This document shows positions 37,659-46,658 of a stretch of DNA of 64,000 bases, piece after piece. This DNA is from Bifidobacterium scaligerum (lineage in GTDB: Bacteria > Actinomycetota > Actinomycetes > Actinomycetales > Bifidobacteriaceae): positions 186,001-250,000 of the forward strand of contig NZ_PGLQ01000001.1 of the NCBI RefSeq assembly GCF_002802865.1, in the 5' to 3' direction. The notes beneath the pieces are model-generated. The model was not told the origin of the DNA. It saw nothing but the letters and a program-made list of their open reading frames with translations, and did no database searches. Within the stretch, counting starts at the first letter, position 1. Each line of letters begins with the position of its first letter. Both the position numbers and the translations under genes were made by a program.

Positions 37659-37677
37659 TGTCATGCGATAGATGACA
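37659..37677. repeat. Palindromic site D downstream of integrase 2
   Basis: TGTCAT-GCGATAG-ATGACA. The arms are identical to sites A, B and C, with a 7-bp centre. Its right half (ATAGATGACAAA) is the same as the right half of site C at 63371. It separates the integrase from the secreted-peptide and two-component genes. Confidence 0.65.
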
Positions 37678-37743
37678 AAACATTGATGGTGGGTCAACGA
37701 ACCTCGTGATTATGCGATACTGCACATCACGGAAAGGACAGTC

Positions 37744-37911
37744 ATGAAAGTAATTGCCTCTGTGTTGATTCTCGTATCGTTGGTGACGTCAGGCGCTCCT
37801 CCTGCAGGAGCTGGTTCCACAAGCCAATGGGAATCCGTCTCCACGGCAAGCACCCGTATCTATCCGGGTTGCCCGCCGCCACTATACTGGATCTGCCATA
37901 TCGGAAGCTGA
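37744..37911 (+). CDS. Small secreted Cys-containing peptide, candidate signal or bacteriocin-like peptide
   Basis: A 55-aa precursor that is easily missed. It has a clear Sec signal peptide: MKVIASVLILVSLVTSG followed by APPAGA, with likely cleavage after AGA. The mature ~32 residues are Ser/Thr-rich, then end in YPGCPPPLYWICHIGS with only two Cys, seven residues apart, suited to a disulfide ring. GGAAAGG at 37731-37737 stands 6 bp before the ATG. Its 3' end overlaps the 3' end of the convergent histidine kinase gene by 30 bp. The pairing with a sensor kinase suggests a signalling peptide, but no export or modification gene is adjacent and the role is unproven. Confidence 0.6.
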   Translation: MKVIASVLILVSLVTSGAPPAGAGSTSQWESVSTASTRIYPGCPPPLYWICHIGS

Positions 37912-39060
37912 TTCGAGGGGAATTCTGACGTGGAGCTGCCAGGTCCCGTCTTCAGTGGAAATTCTCGAATTGCCGCCCAAAGACCGTATACGCTCGATAT
38001 GCAGCTTCAAACCATTGCGTGATGCCGGCTTATCGGGAAACAGGTTATCGTCCGACACATCGTTGACCTGATCGATATGGATGGATGAATCGTGGAAGTT
38101 GACGGAGATGTAGTATTCCCCGTTCGGCTTTGCGTGGGCGGCGGTATTCGTATATAGCTCCTGCAGCAACGACACTATTTCGCGTGAGCAATCATCATTG
38201 ATGCTTTCCGGAAGGTTCGAAGACAAACGTGTCTTTCCTGAAAAACCAAGCTTCGCCAAGGTTCTGTCTCCTTGTTCCGCAATGGTTTGAATCTGACTTG
38301 CACAAGATGCATTCATGTCGTTCATGTGTTCTGCATCATCGCCATTCATTAAGTTGATAGCGCTTCGAACTTCTCCCAATGTCTTGACGAGCATTGTGCG
38401 AAGTTCCGTGACTTCCGTTTCGGTGAAGACGTTTTCGTGATTCAGAGATTTCCTGTCCAGCAATATTGCCATATAGGTGAGGTTTCCGGTAACGGAATCA
38501 TGAATCTGGCTGGCGGCGATGTTCTCCTTTCGGATCATTGCAAGATGCTGCTGCATTTTCTCGACCCTCAGTTTATCCTGTTCGGCCTGATTCGCCAGAT
38601 TACTCCATGAAACGGCTCGCCCGGCGAAGAAAACCAAAAACATGATGAACAGCAGCATGACGTATTCACTGACCGGGGTGCCGGTCTCGTCGAATCTCCA
38701 CATGCGCACTGCGGATACCGCCAGCGGGTAAATCGCCCCGTATGGAGGTTGGACATATAGCCCCGCATAGGCCAATGCCAGCCAGATTCCCCACAGGAAA
38801 CTCGGCCCACTATCATCCGGTATAAGGCAGCATATAAGAAAGGAAACCACGACTATATTGGCACCCAGCATCGGTCGAAATGCCATTAACGCAAGTGCGC
38901 CTATATGAATAATGACCAGCAGGCCGGTCACTGCGCTGTTTGGCGGATAGGACCAGGTTTCCGCCAGCGTAAGGATAATGCTGATCGCAGGAAGAAGATA
39001 GCGGATGTATGTGGAATTTCGACTTATATAAGCGATGAATGCTCCGCGCCTGTCTTTCAT
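37882..39060 (-). CDS. Sensor histidine kinase, NarL/HisKA_3 class
   Basis: A 392-aa membrane kinase. About five to six hydrophobic segments fill residues 20-150 with very short outside loops, so the ligand may be sensed in or at the membrane. A coiled linker leads to the phospho-acceptor His187 in SQIHDSVTGNL, the HisKA_3 form. The ATPase N-box region (ELYTNTAAHAKPNGEYY) and G-box (NGLKLHIERIRSLGG) follow. It phosphorylates the response regulator whose stop codon overlaps its start (ATGA). The convergent small secreted peptide gene makes that peptide a candidate input. Confidence 0.88.
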   Translation of the reverse strand: MKDRRGAFIAYISRNSTYIRYLLPAISIILTLAETWSYPPNSAVTGLLVIIHIGALALMAFRPMLGANIVVVSFLICCLIPDDSGPSFLWGIWLALAYAGLYVQPPYGAIYPLAVSAVRMWRFDETGTPVSEYVMLLFIMFLVFFAGRAVSWSNLANQAEQDKLRVEKMQQHLAMIRKENIAASQIHDSVTGNLTYMAILLDRKSLNHENVFTETEVTELRTMLVKTLGEVRSAINLMNGDDAEHMNDMNASCASQIQTIAEQGDRTLAKLGFSGKTRLSSNLPESINDDCSREIVSLLQELYTNTAAHAKPNGEYYISVNFHDSSIHIDQVNDVSDDNLFPDKPASRNGLKLHIERIRSLGGNSRISTEDGTWQLHVRIPLESASDMADPV

Positions 39061-39722
39061 TCTTCCTTCATTTCAAGCCAACGGATTACTGCTTGCGTTC
39101 GGTTTTTGGCACCTATTTTCTCGACTACCCGTTTGATGTATGTCTTTACGGTCGGTTCCCCTATACTGAGTTTTGCTCCTATTTCCTTTGATGTATATCC
39201 TAGCGCGCACAGATTCATGACCTCTTCCTCTCTTCTGGTGAGGTTTTTGTATCGATGCTCCGGATTGTCCTCTCTGGACAGTCTTGCATAGGCTTCCTGT
39301 GCGGTTTCCGATGACTCGTATTTCACATGAGGTGATTGTCCGTTAGCCAACAGGCACAGGGCTTGGCAGACGTCACGCACCTGCGCCTTATCCATCAAGC
39401 ACGCAGCCCCGTTTTCCAAGGCCTGCACATAATATCGTTCCAAGGAGAAAGCGGTTATGCCGATCAGCACAATCTGCGGTGTTTTGGAACGGATGGCCCG
39501 ACATACCTCATAACCGGTCATGTCTTCCAGGGACATGTCCACCAGCAGAACGTCAGGCTGCGTTTTCTTATCTAGGCATTTGTCTATGGCCGTTTTGCCT
39601 TTCGCCGCCGTCCAATATATTTCGGCGAACGGCAGCAGCTGCTTAACCATAAGTTTCATCATGCCAAGCGTGAGTTTGTCGTTATCGACAATGGCGATTC
39701 TGATTCGTTTCCCTAGATACAT
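39057..39722 (-). CDS. Response regulator, NarL/LuxR type
   Basis: A 221-aa DNA-binding response regulator. The receiver domain has the acidic pocket in IAIVDNDKLTLG, the phospho-acceptor Asp62 in LLVDMSLEDMTG, and Thr/Lys positions at GITAF and MDKAQ. The C-terminal LuxR helix-turn-helix is LTRREEEVMNLCALGYTSKE with IGEPTVKTYIKRVVEKIGA. It is the first gene of a two-gene operon with the kinase. Its targets are unknown; the adjacent peptide gene or the GH20 cluster are possible. Composition is less GC-rich than in the flanking sugar genes. Confidence 0.9.
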   Translation of the reverse strand: MYLGKRIRIAIVDNDKLTLGMMKLMVKQLLPFAEIYWTAAKGKTAIDKCLDKKTQPDVLLVDMSLEDMTGYEVCRAIRSKTPQIVLIGITAFSLERYYVQALENGAACLMDKAQVRDVCQALCLLANGQSPHVKYESSETAQEAYARLSREDNPEHRYKNLTRREEEVMNLCALGYTSKEIGAKLSIGEPTVKTYIKRVVEKIGAKNRTQAVIRWLEMKEE

Positions 39723-39900
39723 TGCTCAATCATCCGTGATACGGCCAAGTGTGGTGGCGTCGTAAGCGTTTGGTTTCAAGTCGGCGACATTGGTGGCCTT
39801 GGTCTCTTGTGCCGGACAAGACCACCAATGCGTACTGGTACTAGTTGCTCAGGAATCGGTTGGGTGTAGCATGAAGACTCCTCTCACGAAACGCTGCTGC

Positions 39901-41937
39901 TCATAGTACGCTTCGTGCTCCGTTCGCTGAGCGCAGGTGCTCAGCAACCCGGAAAACGACTCCCTGCAGTCTGTGCAGTTCGGAGTCGCGGCTGGTCATA
40001 CCCCATTGCGCCGCATACGCCTCCATCCAGATCTCCAATGCTTCGGCAAGGTTCACCGCGTCGTCATGCTGAATCGCCTCACCCGATTGCACAGTGCCAA
40101 TGACCCCGGTCTCGGACGCGAGTCGGAGGCCAACTCGGTTCAGAAGTCGCTGCCCCTCGATGGCTACGCGAAATGCAGCGGCATCCCCGTTGGTCCAAGG
40201 TCCTGAGGTCGCGGCGATTGCGGAGATTCGACGGGCACTGGTCTGTAGAAGGTGATCTGCGGTTTCGCCGAGCGTGACGTGATGTTTCAGATAGCGGAGC
40301 AGTATCCGTCGGGATTCCGCAAGTGACGGTGCCCGGCTTCCGTCCTGAAGGGTGCGGACCACGTCGTCCGGTCGTTCGTCTTCCGGTAGCAGTCCCTGGA
40401 TGGTTTGCAGGACCCCAGTGTTGACGCCGTCCTGTCCGTCATCAAGTTCCAGCCAAGTGATCAGGTGGTTCCATTGGAAGCAGGCCGCATGGCTTGCACG
40501 AGCAAGGATATCAAGCAGTTCTCCGCTGGCGTCATGGTATTCGAGTCGGGAGATGCGGCTGAGCATGTCGGCCTCGTTCGGGATTCGTCCCGGGTTCCAA
40601 GCTTCCTGTGCGCCGATGATCATGCCGGGGATGGCCATGCGCGGGTCGTTGACGTGGCCGAGGTCGCCCCAGTCGGTGACGAGCATGCCTGCCGCTTGGT
40701 ATTGCGTGCCGTAGCGGGCCATGCGGGTGATGTTGTTCCACGCGTCGTCGATGCGCGGCAGGAGCGCGTTCCAGCACCATACGGCCGGGCAGACGATCTG
40801 CCGGGCGCCGGATTCGGCGACGGTGCGGATCTTCCCGTCGTCGACCTGCGGGTCGTACTGCCAGTTGAGCAGGGTGACGGTTTCGGGGAGTCGTTCCAGG
40901 ATCTCGGGGTGTTCGAGGGCGATGTCGCCCCACATCATCGGCTGCTTGCCTTGGGTTTCGAGGTGGCGGCACAGGCGGGTGACGTAGTCGGCGTACATGG
41001 CGGCGACGCCGATCCTCCCGGCGAGGGGTTTGGATCGGCCCCTGCCGAGGTCGAAGGTCTCGTCGGCGCAGATGTTGAACCTGTCCGACCGGAAGAGCTG
41101 CAGGTAGTCGTCGATGAGCCGGCACGAGAGGTCGAAGGCGCGGTCGTCGCCGATGTTGAGCGTGTGGTGGCGCATGCGGTCGATGAATCCGAACGGCTCG
41201 TCGGCGGTTTCGGGGAACTCTCCGAGATCGCGGAATGTGTGTGTGCGCAGGGCCATGTAGAGATGCCCGAACGTGGAGACGGACGGGACCAGCTCGATGC
41301 CCCGTTCGGCGCAATAGTCGTCGAATGCGAGGATGTCGCGCGGGGTGAGCGGGCTGGAGCCGCGCCAGGTCTCGCTCATCCCGTCGAAGCGGAAGGTGTG
41401 TTCGACGTAGAGCTGGAGCTGGTTGTACTTGTAGAGGCAGAGTTTGTCGGCCCAGGTCTTGAGCCAGTCGAGGGTGGGGACGCGCCCGCGGGTGACGTCG
41501 AGGTAGTAGCCGCGCGTTTCGAAGGCGGGCTGGTCCTCGATGTGCAGGCGGGGCAGGGCGGCGCCGCATTGGCGGATGAGCTGGCGCAGGGTCTGCACGC
41601 CGTTGCGCACGCCCTCGAAGTCCGCTCCCCTGACGGTCACGCCGTCCTTGGCGATGTCGAGCGTGTACGCGCCGGACGGACGCGCATCGAGATCGTCCAG
41701 TGTCGTCAATGTGATGAATCCAGGCCAACGGTCACCCGTGGTGATGTCCCATTCCAATCCCGTAACCGCATGGATGTCGTCGGCAAGTTGCGTTGCGAGT
41801 ACCTGCCGTTCGTCTCCGAACGCACGTGGCTCGTTGACTCGGCCGCACATCGGCAGCAGTGAGACGCCCGCCTTGTGTTGTACGGTCTGCGGCGTGGGAA
41901 TGATGGTCCATCCCTTCAGGGTTGCTTGATCGCTCAT
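39901..41937 (-). CDS. GH20 beta-N-acetylhexosaminidase
   Basis: A 678-aa glycoside hydrolase of family 20, releasing terminal GlcNAc or GalNAc by substrate-assisted catalysis. An N-terminal GH20b-like domain (residues ~1-125) has IDLAK/GVRNGVQTLRQL-type sequence. The barrel starts at FETRGYYLDVTRGRVP. The catalytic Asp-Glu pair is in FNICADETFDLGRGRSK, and aromatic subsite Trp residues appear in PMMWGDIAL and LLNWQYDP. No signal peptide is seen, so it acts on imported oligosaccharides. AAAGGA precedes the ATG. It is the last gene of the ABC-transporter group on this strand and fits a GlcNAc-containing glycan (chitobiose, N-glycan or milk-oligosaccharide) route. Confidence 0.9.
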   Translation of the reverse strand: MSDQATLKGWTIIPTPQTVQHKAGVSLLPMCGRVNEPRAFGDERQVLATQLADDIHAVTGLEWDITTGDRWPGFITLTTLDDLDARPSGAYTLDIAKDGVTVRGADFEGVRNGVQTLRQLIRQCGAALPRLHIEDQPAFETRGYYLDVTRGRVPTLDWLKTWADKLCLYKYNQLQLYVEHTFRFDGMSETWRGSSPLTPRDILAFDDYCAERGIELVPSVSTFGHLYMALRTHTFRDLGEFPETADEPFGFIDRMRHHTLNIGDDRAFDLSCRLIDDYLQLFRSDRFNICADETFDLGRGRSKPLAGRIGVAAMYADYVTRLCRHLETQGKQPMMWGDIALEHPEILERLPETVTLLNWQYDPQVDDGKIRTVAESGARQIVCPAVWCWNALLPRIDDAWNNITRMARYGTQYQAAGMLVTDWGDLGHVNDPRMAIPGMIIGAQEAWNPGRIPNEADMLSRISRLEYHDASGELLDILARASHAACFQWNHLITWLELDDGQDGVNTGVLQTIQGLLPEDERPDDVVRTLQDGSRAPSLAESRRILLRYLKHHVTLGETADHLLQTSARRISAIAATSGPWTNGDAAAFRVAIEGQRLLNRVGLRLASETGVIGTVQSGEAIQHDDAVNLAEALEIWMEAYAAQWGMTSRDSELHRLQGVVFRVAEHLRSANGARSVL

Positions 41938-42003
41938 GGAAGTCCTTTCTCAGTGGTTCACCTTTGATTGCGGTATATTGCGTTTTGGGTTCCGAGATGA
42001 CGC

Positions 42004-42043
42004 GCGGCGCCGGAACCACTCGCGGAAATGGTCCCGGCGCCGC
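42004..42043 (-). terminator. GC-rich hairpin between permease and GH20 genes
   Basis: GCGGCGCCGG at 42004-42013 pairs with CCGGCGCCGC at 42034-42043, with ACCA/TGGT inside. It may separate GH20 expression from the ABC genes. There is no T-tract. Confidence 0.5.
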
Positions 42044-42069
42044 ACGCATTGTTCATCGCTCCGTTTGTG

Positions 42070-42942
42070 TTATTTGACGGCTCCAGTGGTGACGCCCTTC
42101 ATGATGTTGCGTTGAATGATCATGAAGAAGATCACGACGGGCAGGGAGAAGATGACGGATGCGGCCATCTGCCCGCCGAAGTCGGTGCCCATGGTGGGCG
42201 TGGAGAACGAGGAGAGCCATACGGGCAGCGTGTACTTGGACTGGTCCTTCATGAACGTGTAGGCGGTCATGTAGTCGTTCCAGGCGTTGATGAACGCGAA
42301 CACGGACGTGGACACGATGCCGGGCGCGGCCAGGGGGAAGGTGATCTTCCACAGGATCTGCCAGTCGTTGGCTCCCTCGACGGCCGCGGACTCGAAGATG
42401 TCCTTCGGGATGTTCAGGAAGAAGCCGCGCATGTTCCAGATCGCGAACGGCAGGACCATGGCGATGTACGCGAGGATCAGGCCGCTGTACTTGTTGAGCA
42501 GGCCGAACTGGTTGAAGATGATGAACTGCGGGATGATGCCGCCCGAGGTCATCTGGATGGCCAGCACGAACACCATGATCGCCTTGCGGCCGCGGAACCG
42601 GTAGAGGGTCAGGGCCGCGCACGCGAAGAACGCGAGGACGATCGACAGGACGATCGACACGGCGGTCACGATCACGCTGTTCTTCAGGTTCGTCAGAAAC
42701 GAGGTCTGGGTGACGGCCACCATGAAGTTGTCAATCGACAGCTTCGCGGGCCAGAACACGGGAGTGGCGGTCATGATCTGGTTGCGCGGCTTGATCGACG
42801 TGACGAACATCCAGTAGACCGGGAAGATCCACACGATGCAGAACACGACGGCCAATACGATCGTGCCGATGCGGCGCAGCTCGGCCGATGCGCTGCGCTT
42901 GGCGCGCGGCGCGATGCCGTGGTTTGCGGTTGCCCTATTCAT
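42070..42942 (-). CDS. Sugar ABC transporter permease (MalG type)
   Basis: A 290-aa inner-membrane permease with six hydrophobic segments and the EAA loop (PKDIFESAAVEGANDWQILWKITFPLA). It pairs with the MalF-type permease directly upstream. I prefer ATG 42942 (MNRATANHG), 10 nt after GGAGG. A GTG at 42948 that overlaps the upstream stop (GTGA) is possible and would add two residues. The locus context indicates uptake of GlcNAc-containing oligosaccharides. Confidence 0.9.
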   Translation of the reverse strand: MNRATANHGIAPRAKRSASAELRRIGTIVLAVVFCIVWIFPVYWMFVTSIKPRNQIMTATPVFWPAKLSIDNFMVAVTQTSFLTNLKNSVIVTAVSIVLSIVLAFFACAALTLYRFRGRKAIMVFVLAIQMTSGGIIPQFIIFNQFGLLNKYSGLILAYIAMVLPFAIWNMRGFFLNIPKDIFESAAVEGANDWQILWKITFPLAAPGIVSTSVFAFINAWNDYMTAYTFMKDQSKYTLPVWLSSFSTPTMGTDFGGQMAASVIFSLPVVIFFMIIQRNIMKGVTTGAVK

Positions 42943-42944
42943 GG

Positions 42945-43880
42945 TCACAGGTCCTCCCCGGATTTGAGCAGGTAGCGGATGTACACGCTCGTCAGGGCGA
43001 GCAGGATGAGCGTGACCAGCACGCTCGCGGCGGCGCCGGTGCCGATGTCGAACGACACGAACGCCTTCTTGTAGGTGAAGATGCCGATCGTCGCGGTCGT
43101 CTCGCGGGGGCCTCCCTGGGAGACGAGCCAGATCTGGTTGAACACGTTGAAGTCCCAGATCACCGACAGCATCGTGATGACCATCAGGCTCGGCTTGATC
43201 AGCGGCACGGTGATCTGCCAGTAGCAGCGCAGCTTCGAACAGCCGTCCAGCTGGGCCGCTTCAAGGCAGGACTTGTCCACCTGCGTGGTCGCCGCGTACA
43301 GGTTGATCGCGATGTACGGGACGGCCTGCCAGACGACCAGCAGCCAGATCTCCAGGAACGCGAGCCACGTGTTGTCGGTCCACGACAGGTTCGTCACGTC
43401 GCCGAACAAATGGGTCTGGGTCAGCAGCCAGTTGACCACGCCGTACCCCGGCTGGAACAGCCACTTCCACACCACCGACGAGGCCACGTTCGGCATGGCC
43501 CACGCGAAGATCAGCACGAACGTGACCAGCCAGCGCATCACCGGCCCCAGCTTGGTCATCAGCTGGGCCACGCCCATGCCGATCAGCACGCTGCCGGCCA
43601 CGAGGGCGGCCGCGAACCCGAACGTGCGGGCCAGCGACTTGTAGAACTCCGGGTCGGTCAGCACGTTCTCGTACTGGTCGAACCCGACGATGTTGAACGA
43701 GCCCGTGAACAGGGTCTTCTGGTTGAAGTCCGTGAACGACGTGAAGACTAGGAAGACCAACGGCACCACGACCAGCGCGACGATGATCACGCCGGCGGGC
43801 GTCAGCAGCCACAGGGGCGTCAGATTGCGACGCCGCTTCACCACGGGGACGGCGGCCGCCGTCGATTGCGCATTGCTCAT
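42945..43880 (-). CDS. Sugar ABC transporter permease (MalF type)
   Basis: A 311-aa inner-membrane permease with six segments after a basic N-terminus (VVKRRRNLTPLW). The EAA-like loop is KSCLEAAQLDGCSKLRCYWQITVPLIKPS. ATG 43880 (MSNAQST) follows GGGGAAG at a suitable distance; the longer frame to 43919 overlaps the binding-protein gene. It is the second gene of the operon after the lipoprotein and is coupled to the next permease. Confidence 0.9.
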   Translation of the reverse strand: MSNAQSTAAAVPVVKRRRNLTPLWLLTPAGVIIVALVVVPLVFLVFTSFTDFNQKTLFTGSFNIVGFDQYENVLTDPEFYKSLARTFGFAAALVAGSVLIGMGVAQLMTKLGPVMRWLVTFVLIFAWAMPNVASSVVWKWLFQPGYGVVNWLLTQTHLFGDVTNLSWTDNTWLAFLEIWLLVVWQAVPYIAINLYAATTQVDKSCLEAAQLDGCSKLRCYWQITVPLIKPSLMVITMLSVIWDFNVFNQIWLVSQGGPRETTATIGIFTYKKAFVSFDIGTGAAASVLVTLILLALTSVYIRYLLKSGEDL

Positions 43881-43890
43881 CACGCTTCCC

Positions 43891-45201
43891 CTACTTCTTC
43901 GCGTACAGGGAGTCCGCATGCTCGTCGAACGACTTGGCCGCGGCCTTGGCCGTGGTCGCGCCGGTGGCGATGTCTCCGAAGCAGTTCAGGGAGCTGTCGT
44001 TCTCGATGGTCTGCCATTGCGGGGACGCCGGTGTGGCCTTGGTGTCCTTCGCCGATTCGAAGAAGCCGGTCAGGTAGGACGGGAAGTCCGCGGACTTCAT
44101 GACCTCGTCGAGGCCTTCGACGTAGTTGGGCATCCATCCGTCCTTGGCGAACACGTAGTCCTTCTGGATCTCGGGGCTCGCGGCGATCTTGATCCACTTG
44201 AGCGCCAGCTCCTGGCGCTTGCTCTTCTGCGCGACGCCCCACACCGATCCGGCCATCATCGCAGGCTGGAGCTTGCCGCTGGCGCCGGGCATGGGGAACG
44301 ATCCCAGATCGTCGGTCGTGAGGTCGGGGTTGTACTGCTGGATGGTGCGGATGCCGGCGCTGTTGTTCAGGATCGCACCGGTCTTGCCTTCGGCCAGCAG
44401 CTGGCTGAAATCGGGGTTGCCGGTGTCCAGCGAGCGGGACGCCTCGGAGGACCACTTGTGCTGGAATTCCAGCCATTGGTCGATGCCCTTGAGCGAGGCG
44501 TCGCTCGACAAGGTGCTCTTCCAGGTTCCGTCCGACTGCTGTTCGGCGAAATCGCCGCCGGCATCCCAGATCCACCGCGCCGCCGACTTCCAATCACGCC
44601 CCGGCATATAGAACGGGGAGAAATCCTTGTCGGTGTTCGCATCCCGGAGCTTCTGGAGATCGGTCTCAAGCTCCTCGTACGTGCTCGGAGGATTGTCGAT
44701 TCCGGCCGCGGACCACATCTTCTTGTTGTAGATCACGGCGCCGGCGGCTCCCAGCGCGGGGATGCCATACAGTCTGCCGTCGATGGTGGCGGGCTCCTCA
44801 AGGCCGGACAGCCAGGTGTGCCCCTGCCTCATGTCGTCGGCCTTGTCCGTCAGATCCAGAAGGCCGCCGCTCACGGCGAACCCTGCGACCTGCGTGTTGC
44901 CCAGATCGATCACGTCCGGCGGCGTGTCCGTGGACAGCGCGGTCGTCACCTTCGTGTTGATGTCGGCCCACACCTGGGTCTGCACATCGACCTTGACGCC
45001 CGTCTCCTTGGTGAACCGCTCGTTGATCGCCTTGATGGTGTCCTCGCTCTGGTCGCCCTGCATGATCCACACCGTCAGCTTGCCGCCTGCGGATGCATCC
45101 TGCTGCGAGCCGCCGGACGGGGCTCCCATCGAGCATCCCGACAGGGTGAGCGCCGACGCGGCCGCCAAGGCGATGGCCGCTGAAATCCTCTTCGTTCTCA
45201 T
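43891..45201 (-). CDS. ABC transporter solute-binding lipoprotein
   Basis: A 436-aa exported lipoprotein. The signal sequence MRTKRISAAIALAAASALT leads into the lipobox LSGC (Cys23). The mature domain is a family-1 sugar-binding protein (KLTVWIMQGDQSEDTIKAINERFTKE is the first strand-helix region; later YGIPALGAAGAVIYNKKMWS, SYLTGFFESAKDT). It delivers its ligand to the two permeases that follow. The long upstream leader carries two hairpins and possible ROK operator half-sites. Confidence 0.92.
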   Translation of the reverse strand: MRTKRISAAIALAAASALTLSGCSMGAPSGGSQQDASAGGKLTVWIMQGDQSEDTIKAINERFTKETGVKVDVQTQVWADINTKVTTALSTDTPPDVIDLGNTQVAGFAVSGGLLDLTDKADDMRQGHTWLSGLEEPATIDGRLYGIPALGAAGAVIYNKKMWSAAGIDNPPSTYEELETDLQKLRDANTDKDFSPFYMPGRDWKSAARWIWDAGGDFAEQQSDGTWKSTLSSDASLKGIDQWLEFQHKWSSEASRSLDTGNPDFSQLLAEGKTGAILNNSAGIRTIQQYNPDLTTDDLGSFPMPGASGKLQPAMMAGSVWGVAQKSKRQELALKWIKIAASPEIQKDYVFAKDGWMPNYVEGLDEVMKSADFPSYLTGFFESAKDTKATPASPQWQTIENDSSLNCFGDIATGATTAKAAAKSFDEHADSLYAKK

Positions 45202-45597
45202 GATGGTTTCCTTTTCCTGGAATGCCTGCCCGACGCCGTCGTTCGGAGGAATGGCGCGACGTGCCGCTGCGCACGACGGTCCCGGGTCCGTATCCGCCCG
45301 CGCTGCCGTGCGCGGGCGATGCCGCTACGGACGCCGTTGCCGACGTCCGTAGCGATACCGAGGAACATGACGCCACACCACTTCTGGGCATCGCGCCGCA
45401 GCAAGACCGGATATTTTGTTAGCAAGCCTTGCGTAATTCCTGTAGTTGGTTTCAACCTCCTTGAGAGCCAAGGATATGACGCCTTAACCTTTTTTGCAAG
45501 TCAGTCGAACAAAATAATGGATGTGGTGCACCCCGTCTGTTGGAGATTGGGGAATCTGGTTTCGGCGCGCCGATGGTCCGTCGGCACCGGGGTCTGG
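45202..45597 (-). promoter_or_regulatory. Leader and promoter region of the GlcNAc-oligosaccharide ABC operon
   Basis: About 400 bp without a supported gene. Two strong hairpins lie close to the binding-protein start: CGCCCGCGC (45295-45303) with 45310-45318, and CGCTACGGACG (45323-45333) with 45344-45354. The nonamer TATTTTGTT at 45412-45420 and its complement AACAAAATA at 45509-45517 form a widely spaced inverted pair. AACAAAATA recurs near the promoter of the second binding protein (47952-47960), so it may be a ROK repressor half-site. Confidence 0.5.
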
Positions 45598-46527
45598 TCA
45601 GCAGGCGATGAGGGACGCTCCGAGCGCGCCGATCGGAATCGACGCATCGGCGAGCCGCAGGCGTTCCGTCAGCCGCAGACCCGCGATGAATCCGCTGGAG
45701 GCCTCCCTGTTGCGCAGTTCCCCGCGCAGCGCATCAAGCAACGGGGACCCGGCGCGGGAAACACCGCCTCCGATGACGATGACCGAAGGATCCGCGGCCT
45801 GGGCGACGATCTGCACGACGTCGGCGAGGGCATGCAGCGCGATGCCAAGAACCCGTTCCGCTTCGCCATCGCCGCCGTCGGCCCTCGCGAGGATGTCGGG
45901 CAGCGGAGGATCCGCGACGGGCCACATGCGCCGCAGGCCCCCTCCCGAGCATGCGGTCTCCAGGCATCCGCGCTGACCGCATTTGCACGCCATGCGGTTG
46001 GGGTCCACCGGCAGGTGGCCGATCTCCCCGAGGGCGCCGGTGTCGCCGCGTTCGACGAGACCGGCGCGAACGAAGCCGGCCGCCAGCCCCGTCCCCAGGT
46101 TGACGAACGCCATCCTGCCGTGCTTGAGCCGGTCGGGCAGCGTTCCATAGGCCCCCAGCGCCGCGGCGTTCACATCGTTGTCCACCCACACGGGAAGGCC
46201 GAGCATGCCGGATGCGCGACCTCCCAGCTCCAGGTTCTCAATTCCGAGATTGACCACGTTCTCCACGCGCCCGGTGTCGCGGTGCACCAGCCCGGGGATG
46301 CCGATGCCCACCGATCTCACCTCATCGAACCGCATTCCGGCCACCTGCCGCACGATGGCTACCGCATCCTCCACGACCTCGTCACCGCCTTTCCGGGCTG
46401 CCTTGCGCGCGGATGCGAGAACCGTGCCGGCCGCATCGGTCAGCACCGCCTCGATCTTCGTTCCGCCGACATCCACGCCGACGCGCAGGTTCTCTGTTTC
46501 CGGCGTACCACTGGCATTCATCGTCAT
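45598..46527 (-). CDS. ROK-family sugar kinase
   Basis: A 309-aa cytoplasmic kinase of the ROK family without a DNA-binding domain. It has the N-terminal phosphate loop VGVDVGGTKIEAVLTD, the catalytic Asp region VWVDNDVNAAALG, and the ROK zinc motif HLPVDPNRMACKCGQRGCLE. It probably phosphorylates GlcNAc or glucose released by the GH20 enzyme. ATG 46527 is chosen with ACGGAG upstream; the frame is open 34 codons further but without support. The ROK repressor gene lies just upstream on the same strand. Confidence 0.88.
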   Translation of the reverse strand: MTMNASGTPETENLRVGVDVGGTKIEAVLTDAAGTVLASARKAARKGGDEVVEDAVAIVRQVAGMRFDEVRSVGIGIPGLVHRDTGRVENVVNLGIENLELGGRASGMLGLPVWVDNDVNAAALGAYGTLPDRLKHGRMAFVNLGTGLAAGFVRAGLVERGDTGALGEIGHLPVDPNRMACKCGQRGCLETACSGGGLRRMWPVADPPLPDILARADGGDGEAERVLGIALHALADVVQIVAQAADPSVIVIGGGVSRAGSPLLDALRGELRNREASSGFIAGLRLTERLRLADASIPIGALGASLIAC

Positions 46528-46658
46528 GACGATCTCCGTTCCCGAGGGCGGACTCCTGTTTCGTCCGCCCGCCATTATGTTCGGAATCCTTACATATTGG
46601 ATTCGGGAAGCGATGATACACCACGCCACGCGCGCTTGGCGGCGGGACGCACGTGGCG

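Noticed and set aside
40405-41862. Long plus-strand open frame (485 codons) opposite the GH20 gene
   Set aside because: It mirrors the GH20 gene on the other strand, is rich in Val/Gly/Asp from GC-rich third positions, and shows no domain. The GH20 reading has clear catalytic motifs.
43690-45183. Long plus-strand open frame (497 codons) opposite the solute-binding protein gene
   Set aside because: Shadow of the lipoprotein gene, which has a signal peptide, lipobox and family motifs.
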